Assembly: GCF_004827385.1 (NCBI RefSeq)
Contig: NZ_SRXN01000049.1
Span: forward strand, 1-40,723
Source: Ensifer sp. MPMI2T
GTDB lineage: Bacteria; Pseudomonadota; Alphaproteobacteria; Rhizobiales; Rhizobiaceae
Direction of reading: 5' to 3'
Length of the DNA stretch: 40,723 nucleotides
Positions 28,279 through 34,821 of the stretch are shown piece after piece (the first letter of the stretch is position 1; the number at the start of each line of letters is the position of its first letter). The position numbers and the translations under genes were made by a program. The notes below the pieces were generated by a model that worked only from the letters and a program-made list of their open reading frames with translations, did not search any database and was not told where the DNA came from.

Positions 28279-29426
28279 CACTTGTCCCCCTCTTTCGCGC
28301 CGCCGAAGGCCGGATGCACCACGGCCCCGCCGTGGGTCAGCGCCGTCGCCTTGACGAGCTCGTCCTCCATATTGAGCGCCAGTGCCTTCGTCTCCTTCGA
28401 AACCATCGTCTCGAGGAAAGTGACGAGGTTCTTGGCATAGAGCAGCGAGGCGGAAGCAGCGATGCGGCCCGGCACGTTCAAGTGGCCGACGACCTTGATG
28501 CCTCCGACCTCCACGACCTTTCCGGCTTCCGCTCCCTCAACATTGCCGCCGCGCTCGACGGCGAGGTCGACGACGACCGAGCCGGGCTTCATGGAATCCA
28601 GCATCTCGCGGGTCACGAGCCGCGGCGCCGGGCGGCCCGGGATCAGCGCCGTGGTGATGACGATGTCCTGCTTGGCGATATGCTCGGCGACGAGCGCGGC
28701 CTGCTTGACCTGGTAATCCTTCGACATTTCCTTGGCGTAACCGCCGGCGGTCTCGGCCGCCTTGAACTCTTCGTCCTCGACGGCGATGAACTTGGCGCCG
28801 AGCGAGGCGACCTGCTCCTTGGCCGCGGGGCGGACGTCGGTGGCCGAGACGACCGCGCCGAGACGCCGTGCCGTCGCGATCGCCTGGAGCCCGGCAACGC
28901 CGGCGCCCATGACGAACACCTTCGCTGCCGGCACCGTGCCGGCCGCCGTCATCATCATCGGCAGCGCCCGGTCGTATTCATAGGCCGCATCGACCACCGC
29001 CTGGTAGCCGGCAAGGTTCGCCTGGGAGGAAAGCACGTCCATCGACTGCGCCCGGGTGATGCGCGGCATCAGTTCCATCGCAAAGGCGGTGAGCCCCGCC
29101 TCAGCCATCGCCGCGACCGCGCCGTCGTTGCCATAGGGATCCATGATGGCGATGACAATCGCACCAGACTTGTAGCCGGAAATCTCCTCCGCCGTCGGCC
29201 GCCGCACCTTGAGGATCACGTCCGCGCTCTTGGCATCTGCCGACGAGCCTATGCGCGCGCCAGCCTTCTCGTATTCCGGATCGAGGACGCGCGACCTGAG
29301 GCCCGCGCCCGCTTCGACGACCACGTCGAAGCCCAGCGACTTCAATTTCTTGACGCTTTCGACCGAACCCGCGACGCGCCCTTCATGCGCATCCGTTTCC
29401 TTCGCGATAAAGACAATCTCGCTCAC
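28278..29426 (-). CDS. pntAa: NAD(P) transhydrogenase subunit alpha part 1
   Basis: This 382-residue soluble domain I binds NAD(H). It resembles alanine dehydrogenase. Visible landmarks are AKETDAHEGRVA at the N-terminus, PRITRAQSMDVLSSQANLAG (121-140) and the Rossmann motif GAGVAG (174-179), followed by ATDVRPAAKEQ. The start is GTG with a purine-rich GGAGGGGGA just upstream. pntAb follows with a 1-nt overlap. The gene for an aa3-oxidase subunit IV lies 237 nt upstream in the same direction, a neighbourhood I recall as common in rhizobia. The operon supplies NADPH for biosynthesis and redox defence. Confidence 0.96.
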   Translation of the reverse strand: MSEIVFIAKETDAHEGRVAGSVESVKKLKSLGFDVVVEAGAGLRSRVLDPEYEKAGARIGSSADAKSADVILKVRRPTAEEISGYKSGAIVIAIMDPYGNDGAVAAMAEAGLTAFAMELMPRITRAQSMDVLSSQANLAGYQAVVDAAYEYDRALPMMMTAAGTVPAAKVFVMGAGVAGLQAIATARRLGAVVSATDVRPAAKEQVASLGAKFIAVEDEEFKAAETAGGYAKEMSKDYQVKQAALVAEHIAKQDIVITTALIPGRPAPRLVTREMLDSMKPGSVVVDLAVERGGNVEGAEAGKVVEVGGIKVVGHLNVPGRIAASASLLYAKNLVTFLETMVSKETKALALNMEDELVKATALTHGGAVVHPAFGGAKEGDK

Positions 29427-29663
29427 AAGTCCCCCTCCCGACTCACAGTCGAGCCGAAGCGGACCGCGAGCATCTTTTTCGACTGCTGGAGCGCCCTCTT
29501 ACGGCGGGCCGCATCCAAGGTGACAGGCACTCTTCCGTCGAAGGCAGGCGCTGCCCGCCGTCGAAAACGTTCCTCACGCGGTGAGGTAAAGCCGGATTAT
29601 CTCCGACGGCCGAAGGCCGGGCACCCTCCTGCCCCGCATCCAACGAAATGTCAGAGAATCCGG

Positions 29664-29888
29664 TTAGCGAAGAAGGAGGAAACCGACCACGTTAAGGATG
29701 ATCAGCAGCACGAGCGAGCTGAAGAAGCCCATCGTTGTGAAAAAGGCTGCAGCCATCGCAATCAGCATCGTGGCGCAAAACAGCGTGCCGTATTTCGTCG
29801 CGTTCAGGAAGAGGTTGTAGGTCTTCTCATGCTCGGAATAGTCCATCGGAGCGCCCGTTTCGACCGGTCCCGAATGATGCTCTGCCAT
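29664..29888 (-). CDS. aa3-type cytochrome c oxidase subunit IV
   Basis: This 74-residue protein matches the small bacterial subunit IV of aa3 oxidases (COX4_pro_2-type). An N-terminal polar stretch with the family motif MDYSEHEKTYNLFL (15-28) is followed by two closely spaced hydrophobic segments (about 34-51 and 53-73) ending LLLR. It should sit in the inner membrane with the terminal oxidase, whose main genes are elsewhere. ATG 29888 is chosen for GGGAG 9 nt upstream and because the family begins here. An in-frame extension to 29930 is rejected. A micro-ORF repeat (copy D) lies about 217 nt upstream on the same strand. Confidence 0.88.
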   Translation of the reverse strand: MAEHHSGPVETGAPMDYSEHEKTYNLFLNATKYGTLFCATMLIAMAAAFFTTMGFFSSLVLLIILNVVGFLLLR

Positions 29889-30104
29889 CGTCCAATTCTC
29901 CCAGAATGCTGCGGCGCGGCCAATGGCCACGTCCGCCTTTCAACCTTGATCCACGAACGGAACCGCCTGCCAAGCGGGTGAGCAGACAGTCCTTTAGCTC
30001 CGCATACACAATGCGCAAGCCATGCGCAACGAAAACTCGCCCGCGAGGACTGCGGCATAAACGATACCCTGTTTGCGCCCTTCCGTTGGTTGCGGCCGAC
30101 GCAG

Positions 30105-30207
30105 TACAGCGCCCGCCCGTTTGATCAGACGCGCAAAGGACGCTGTAGCATCTTAACTCGCTGCATGTTTGTATCCTTAAATCAGTACGATTTAAGAATA
30201 CATGCAG
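30105..30207 (-). repeat. micro-ORF repeat element, copy D (complete)
   Basis: This minus-strand copy directly abuts the stop codon of the acyl-synthase gene (30211). Hairpin 1 (30161-30207) has CTGCATG/CATGCAG ends and a CTTAAATC/GATTTAAG core. Hairpin 2 keeps the outer CTACAGCG stem, but the inner stem has two mismatches (GCGCGTCT / AAACGGGC). The 13-codon frame is intact. Confidence 0.85.
30125..30166 (-). CDS. candidate 13-residue micro-ORF (repeat copy D)
   Basis: ATG with TAAGGA 8 nt upstream encodes MQRVKMLQRPLRV and ends in TGA. It keeps length, start, stop and the QRPLRV end although the right half of hairpin 2 has decayed. That decay argues that the coding half is not held only by base pairing. 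Translation is unproven. Confidence 0.35.
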   Translation of the reverse strand: MQRVKMLQRPLRV

Positions 30208-30210
30208 TCG

Positions 30211-30987
30211 TCAGCCGCTCGCCGATACACGGGAGTAGGCGCGACCGTAGCTGCCTTGCGCAATTCGCGCGGTGGGCAGGATTGTCAGCGGCGCGAACGG
30301 CACTTCGTTGCGGTCCGCAAACATCATGCGGCGCTCGAACGGCTCCGAGTCGAAAACCGGAAAACGATCGAGGATCGAGGGGCGCTGGCCACGAACTCGC
30401 GCGACCAAGAGGGCGCCGTCGGCATTGTAGACGCCGAGATTTTCCCGGCACGCCACGACCGTCTCCGAGGCAAAGATGCGCTTATAAAAAGCCGTATGGC
30501 GCGGCCGGCAGGCCGTCAGGCAGCGGTCGGCGGAGAAATATTCACAAGCCATGGCAACCGGCCTGAGCGTCAAATAGGGCAGCGCCCGCATGTCGTCGCC
30601 GATCACCTCGGGGTCCACGGCGAGCCGGCCGGGATCGATCAGCACCATGCCCGCGTCGAGAAAGGTATCGATCTCCGGACCGAAGATGATTCCGGACGTG
30701 CTTGCGCGATGGTCCGGCGTCACATGGTGGACACGCACCGTGCTGACCAGGTTCTCGTCGAGATAGATCCCGAAGACATAGGCATGACTGTCGAAGTCGA
30801 GGTCGTCTATCAGCGTCGATCCCGTCAGCTCCATCAGGTTGACGGCCTTGTAGGCCTTGTACCTGAGCCGCGCGATGTCTTCCATGTCCTCGCCGGTTTC
30901 GACGCGCCTGTATTCGACGCGGTCGAGCAGCTGCATCAGCTTCTCGGAAAAAGTTCCAGGCTCTGCCTGGCGCTCATCAGCACCCAT
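30211..30987 (-). CDS. FeeM/LuxI-like N-acyl amino acid synthase family protein
   Basis: This 258-residue protein looks like a GNAT-fold autoinducer-synthase relative of the FeeM type, which transfers acyl groups from acyl-ACP to amino acids. Landmarks are RLRYKAYKAVNLME (40-53), DDLDFDSHAYVFGIYLDENL (61-80), STVRVHHV and IDPGRLAVDPEVIG (117-130), the last matching the E/D-x-x-RL-x-V strand of LuxI-type enzymes. CLTACRPRHTAFYKRIF follows, typical of FeeM-like proteins. No LuxR-type gene is adjacent. A GGGGGT sequence precedes the ATG. Three CtrA-type boxes lie just upstream. Its product could be an N-acyl amino acid or another acylated signal or lipid; the substrate is not decidable from sequence. 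Confidence 0.7.
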   Translation of the reverse strand: MGADERQAEPGTFSEKLMQLLDRVEYRRVETGEDMEDIARLRYKAYKAVNLMELTGSTLIDDLDFDSHAYVFGIYLDENLVSTVRVHHVTPDHRASTSGIIFGPEIDTFLDAGMVLIDPGRLAVDPEVIGDDMRALPYLTLRPVAMACEYFSADRCLTACRPRHTAFYKRIFASETVVACRENLGVYNADGALLVARVRGQRPSILDRFPVFDSEPFERRMMFADRNEVPFAPLTILPTARIAQGSYGRAYSRVSASG

Positions 30988-31003
30988 AAGTCGACCCCCA
31001 TAG

Positions 31004-31018
31004 TTAACAAAGGGTTAA
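31004..31018. promoter_or_regulatory. CtrA-type box 1 (TTAA-N7-TTAA)
   Basis: TTAA, seven bases, TTAA, followed by CC: an exact match to the alphaproteobacterial CtrA consensus. It lies 17-31 nt upstream of the acyl-synthase start codon, a position where binding could block transcription or translation start. Confidence 0.65.
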
Positions 31019-31067
31019 CCTATTGACGGCTGACGAGCTGGCAACCACAAAATGATACAGACTGCAC

Positions 31068-31082
31068 TTAACCTTTTGTTAA
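31068..31082. promoter_or_regulatory. CtrA-type box 2 (TTAACCTTTTGTTAAC)
   Basis: An exact TTAA-N7-TTAAC, about 81-95 nt upstream of the acyl-synthase start and 2 nt from box 3. Its position would suit activation of a promoter located between it and the gene. Confidence 0.7.
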
Positions 31083-31084
31083 CC

Positions 31085-31099
31085 TTAACAGGAGGTTAA
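31085..31099. promoter_or_regulatory. CtrA-type box 3 (TTAA-N7-TTAA)
   Basis: TTAACAGGAGGTTAAG is the third exact TTAA-N7-TTAA in 96 bp. Boxes 2 and 3 together lie within an outer inverted repeat ACTTAACC (31066-31073) / GGTTAAGT (31094-31101). Confidence 0.65.
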
Positions 31100-31187
31100 G
31101 TTTTATGGTGAATCCGGTGGTTGAGGGTCGCTGAGCGTCGGTGAAAGCCTAATGCGGGGGCAGAGCAGCGGAATGGACTCGTGCCTA

Positions 31188-31291
31188 CTGCATCGATTCC
31201 TCAAAATCGGGATCGACTTGAGAATAAAATCATCCAGCGATTCAAGGTGCTGCAGCGACGTTTGCGCGTTTCAAAGGACGCGCCGCTGCAG
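31188..31291 (+). repeat. micro-ORF repeat element, copy E (degenerate)
   Basis: The start codon has become ATC, the Shine-Dalgarno GAGAA and the stop TCA, so the frame is dead. Hairpin 2 is intact: outer stem CTGCAGCG/CGCTGCAG with a compensated A-T to G-C change relative to copies B and D, and inner stem GCGCGTTT/GGACGCGC using G-U pairs. It runs into the 3' end of the GGDEF-EAL gene, whose stop is at 31271. Confidence 0.75.
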
Positions 31292-33634
31292 AAACAGAGG
31301 CGCCGCCAGTACGAGGCGGGACGTCAGGCGATGCGCTGGCTGGACGACTTGGTGGTTCGTTTCCGTGCACCTTGCTTGCACAAGGCGTCGATCGCGGATC
31401 GCTGGCATCGGTGCTGCGAAGACAAAACCCTGTATCAGATCGGCGCAATTGAATTCGTTGATAAGCTGGAGCTGGTCCGCGGTCTCGACTCCTTCGACGA
31501 CCGTCTTCAGGCCAAGCGCGCGGGCAAGATTGACGGTGCCCCGCAGGAGCTTGAAGCGTCGCGCGTCCTCGCGAATGTTGCGGACGAAAGACCGGTCGAT
31601 CTTGATGATACCGGCAGGCAGCGTATCGAGATAGCTGAGACTCGAATAACCGGTGCCGAAATCGTCTATGGCGATGGTCATGCCCCGTCCATGCAGGTCG
31701 CTGAGAATGCCTTGAACCTTGGCCGGCTCATCCATCAGACAGCTTTCCGTCACTTCGAGGTGCAGCCGCGCCGGGTCCAGCCCCGTTTCCTCGAGCGCCT
31801 CGGTGACCATCGAGACGATCTCGTCGCCCCTCAGATCGAGGACCGAGAGGTTGACCGACACCGACACATCCGCCGGCCAGTTCATGCAGTCTCTGCAAGC
31901 CTGCCTTAGAACATAGCGCGTAATGTCAGTGACGACCCCCATCTCTTCGGCAAGCTGGATGAACACGTTCGGCGGGACGGGCCCGCGCTCCGGATGCGTC
32001 CAGCGCGCCAAAGCCTCGCAGCATTCGATCCGCGATCCATCCGGCGTGAACATCGGCTGGTAGGACAGGCTCAAACCATTTGCGTTGAGCGCTTCGCGCA
32101 GATCGCTCTTGAGCTTCTGACGGTCGAGATAGCGGGCGTCCATCTCGGCTTCGAAGGCCGTGCAGCCGCCCTTGTTCCTTGCCTTGGTCTCCGATAGCGC
32201 CAGGTCCGCCTTGATCTGCAGCTCTTCGAACCGGAAATCGCCACTCGGCACGATGACGAAGCCGGCGCTCATCGTCATGTTGAATGTGAAGCCGCCAGCC
32301 ACGTAAACACCGCGCAGACCGGCATGCACGGCCCGGATCCGCTCCTCCAGATCGGAGGCATCTGCCTTGTTGGGGAAGAAGACCACGAACTCGTCACCCA
32401 TAAGGCGGGCGGCGATCGCATCATCTCCCGTCAGGCTCCTGAGGCGTTCGGCGATCGTCTGAAGCAATTTGTCGCCGACGACATGCCCTCGCGTATCGTT
32501 GACATGCTTGAATTCCGCCACATCGACAAGGAGAAAGCCTATGTCGCGCCCATGCCCGCCATTGGCAGCCATGGCGTTGTGGGTAAGTTCCGCAAAATAG
32601 TCCCGGCTCGGCAGGCCCGTCAGCGTGTCGAAGCGCACCATCTGCAGGATCTGCTTTTCCGCCTGCACACGCGCGGTCACATCCTCGAAGGTCAAGACGA
32701 TCTCGCCGTTCTCGCGTCGGTTTGCCGAAAATTCGAGAAAGAGGTCTTTCGACGTCGATATCAGCGCGCGCGAGCGCTTTCCCTCAATCAGCAGGTCGAG
32801 CTGTCGCGCAATCTTCTGCTTGTTGTCCGCGCCAAGCGCCATGTGGTCGGCGGCTTGTTCAAGTACTTCGCTGAGCAGGCGCTCCTTGAGAACGGCCTTG
32901 TCGCCAAGACCGAGGAGTTCACAGGCGCGTTCGTTCGCGACCACGATGCGATGGTCGCCGTCGAGCATGAAGAGCCCATGCGTCATGTTATTAAGCGCCG
33001 CGTCGAATTGGCCGGCGATTGTCGAGATTTCCCGCGCGGCAAGGACATTCTCGTATAGGAAGGCGCGCACATTGTTCGCCATCGTCCAGGTCGTCAGAAT
33101 GAACGGCAGTATCAGTACTGCCAGGACGAGCATGTAGGGGTCTCGCAAGGTCAAGAGACCGATCACGATCGGCAGGCAGGCCGACGATGACAACAAAAGC
33201 ACCGCTCGCTCGGAACCATAGTTCCGCCCCACGAGCGAAATCATCGATGCAAGCGTCACCGAAATGCACGCAAGTTCCGCAAAGGAATCCTGACTGACGA
33301 CGATTGCATATCCGCATGCAATGCCGCAGGTCAGCGTCACGCTGACGCCACCGACGATGTACCGGTTCTCCCATTTTCTGACCATCGCATTGTCGGCGCC
33401 GGAAAAGTCCTGCCGGTCGAAGCGAGCCATGTCGAGGTTGCGGAGCGCCCAAACGACCACAATGGTCGCGGCGCAGATCAGATAGAAGGGATCGGAGGTC
33501 TTGAGGAAGACAAGCAGGAAGGTCACGACGTGCGACAGCATGCCGATTACCAGCGTCCGGCGATGTTCATAGAGCGAACTCACAGACGACAGGTAAACAT
33601 CTGTCGGAAGAGCGCCCCGTTCATTGGGCATCAT
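31271..33634 (-). CDS. membrane PAS-GGDEF-EAL protein (probable c-di-GMP phosphodiesterase)
   Basis: The 787-residue protein has about five to six hydrophobic helices (25-185), a PAS-like domain (about 205-325), a GGDEF domain (330-500) and an EAL domain (505-750). The cyclase motif is MGDEF (412-416) instead of GGDEF, with no RxxD inhibitory site before it, so synthesis may be lost. The EAL site looks complete: EALARW (540-545), SVNLSV, LEVTESCL, DDFGTGYSS, KIDRSFV and VVEGVET. It probably degrades c-di-GMP under control of its membrane and PAS regions. CGGAG lies about 9 nt upstream of the paired ATGs. Its last seven codons lie in repeat copy E. The CtrA-boxed synthase gene follows on the same strand. 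Confidence 0.93.
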   Translation of the reverse strand: MMPNERGALPTDVYLSSVSSLYEHRRTLVIGMLSHVVTFLLVFLKTSDPFYLICAATIVVVWALRNLDMARFDRQDFSGADNAMVRKWENRYIVGGVSVTLTCGIACGYAIVVSQDSFAELACISVTLASMISLVGRNYGSERAVLLLSSSACLPIVIGLLTLRDPYMLVLAVLILPFILTTWTMANNVRAFLYENVLAAREISTIAGQFDAALNNMTHGLFMLDGDHRIVVANERACELLGLGDKAVLKERLLSEVLEQAADHMALGADNKQKIARQLDLLIEGKRSRALISTSKDLFLEFSANRRENGEIVLTFEDVTARVQAEKQILQMVRFDTLTGLPSRDYFAELTHNAMAANGGHGRDIGFLLVDVAEFKHVNDTRGHVVGDKLLQTIAERLRSLTGDDAIAARLMGDEFVVFFPNKADASDLEERIRAVHAGLRGVYVAGGFTFNMTMSAGFVIVPSGDFRFEELQIKADLALSETKARNKGGCTAFEAEMDARYLDRQKLKSDLREALNANGLSLSYQPMFTPDGSRIECCEALARWTHPERGPVPPNVFIQLAEEMGVVTDITRYVLRQACRDCMNWPADVSVSVNLSVLDLRGDEIVSMVTEALEETGLDPARLHLEVTESCLMDEPAKVQGILSDLHGRGMTIAIDDFGTGYSSLSYLDTLPAGIIKIDRSFVRNIREDARRFKLLRGTVNLARALGLKTVVEGVETADQLQLINEFNCADLIQGFVFAAPMPAIRDRRLVQARCTETNHQVVQPAHRLTSRLVLAAPLFLQRRVL

Positions 33635-34064
33635 GAACCAAGCTCCGGGTTTGCCGGATTGTTAGGGTCGAGGACTTAACGAAAGATTTCGTCTAAGCTC
33701 CCGAAACATCTGCCGAATTGCAGGATAGTAGCAAAACGGCACTGGGGCTACTTGCACCGATTCAACCCAATATTGCAGAAGCTCGCAATAATAACCGCTT
33801 TCTACAACCACGAATAGGTATTTCTACGTCGAGAAATTCGGACCGCGACTTGCACATTTCTTCAACTGGCGCAGGCGCCATGCCGTTTTCCGGATGAGAT
33901 GGTTACCCGACCTTGAAGAAATGCCCTTAATTCCCTCCCGCGTTTCTTATTCTAGCCTACCAGATAAGCGCAGTCACCGGCGCGGATCGTCGACAGCGAT
34001 TCTCACAGTTGACTTTAACCAATATCTGACTGCAAGGCTTTCCGAATAGAAACGGAGTTTGATG
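33635..34064. other. divergent intergenic region upstream of the GGDEF-EAL and amidotransferase genes
   Basis: I find no gene in these 430 AT-richer bases. They should hold the promoters of both flanking genes. Candidate protein-binding sites are a palindrome ACGAAA-GA-TTTCGT at 33681-33694, whose arms extend outward as CTTA/TAAG (43-65 nt before the GGDEF-EAL start), and TATTGC (33771-33776) / GCAATA (33785-33790). None can be assigned to a regulator. Confidence 0.5.
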
Positions 34065-34817
34065 ATGTCGAAACCTGTCGTTGCGATCCCTTGCGATTTT
34101 CGCGAATTCGACGGCAACGTCTGGCATGTTGCCGCCCATCAATATGTGCGCGCGGCTGTCGAAGGTGCCGGCGTCATGCCGTTTCTCATTCCGGCGCTCG
34201 AAACTGGCAATGACATCGACGAGATCCTCGACCGTGTGGATGGCGTTCTCGCCAGCGGGGCACGCTCCAATGTTCACCCCTCGCTTTATGGAAGGCAAGC
34301 GACGGATGCGGACGGTCCGTTCGATCCGGGCCGCGACGCCACCAGCCTGCCGCTGATCCGTCGTGCTCTCGACCGCAGTATCCCCTTGCTTGCGATCTGC
34401 CGCGGCATTCAGGAGCTCAATGTCGCGCTCGGCGGTACGCTCGCGACCGAAATTCAGGACCAGCCCGGTGTCTGGGATCATCGCAAGCCTGACGTTCCGG
34501 AACTCGACGTTGCCTACGGCATTCGCCAGGACGTGGTCGTCAAGGAAGGAAGCTGCCTGGCGCCCGTTCTCGGCGTCGGCCGCATCAGGGTCAACTCGCT
34601 GCACCGGCAGGCAATCGCCGCAACTGCGCCACGCCTCGCTGTCGAAGCGGTTGCCGATGACGGCACGATCGAGGCGGTGTCCGTGATCGGCGCCAAAGCC
34701 TTCGCCGTCGGCGTGCAGTGGCACCCGGAATACTGGGTGAAAACCGACGCGCCTTCGGCCTCGCTGTTCAAGGCCTTCGGCGATGCGGTGTGTGCCTACA
34801 GAGACGCAAAGGCCTGA
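34065..34817 (+). CDS. gamma-glutamyl-gamma-aminobutyrate hydrolase family protein (PuuD-like)
   Basis: This 250-residue class I glutamine amidotransferase-like hydrolase (peptidase C26) shows the nucleophile Cys112 in LAICRGIQELN and the His220/Glu222 pair in VQWHPEYW. PuuD members hydrolyse gamma-glutamyl-GABA in putrescine catabolism, but related family members act on other gamma-glutamyl compounds. No other puu genes are nearby, so the substrate is open. Two ATGs in a row plus an upstream TTG are possible starts; 34065 is preferred since GGAG lies 7 nt upstream. The gene ends only 4 nt from the convergent dehydrogenase gene, with no terminator between them. Confidence 0.88.
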   Translation: MSKPVVAIPCDFREFDGNVWHVAAHQYVRAAVEGAGVMPFLIPALETGNDIDEILDRVDGVLASGARSNVHPSLYGRQATDADGPFDPGRDATSLPLIRRALDRSIPLLAICRGIQELNVALGGTLATEIQDQPGVWDHRKPDVPELDVAYGIRQDVVVKEGSCLAPVLGVGRIRVNSLHRQAIAATAPRLAVEAVADDGTIEAVSVIGAKAFAVGVQWHPEYWVKTDAPSASLFKAFGDAVCAYRDAKA

Positions 34818-34821
34818 TTTT

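Noticed and set aside
29427..29663. A short minus-strand frame (about 66 codons) upstream of pntAa
   Set aside because: No ribosome site, no recognisable motif, and an Arg/Ser-rich composition typical of chance frames; the 237-nt gap is more likely leader DNA.
33676..33690. Possible CtrA box before the GGDEF-EAL gene (TTAACGAAAGATTT)
   Set aside because: The second half-site does not match TTAA; it fits better as part of the ACGAAA/TTTCGT palindrome.
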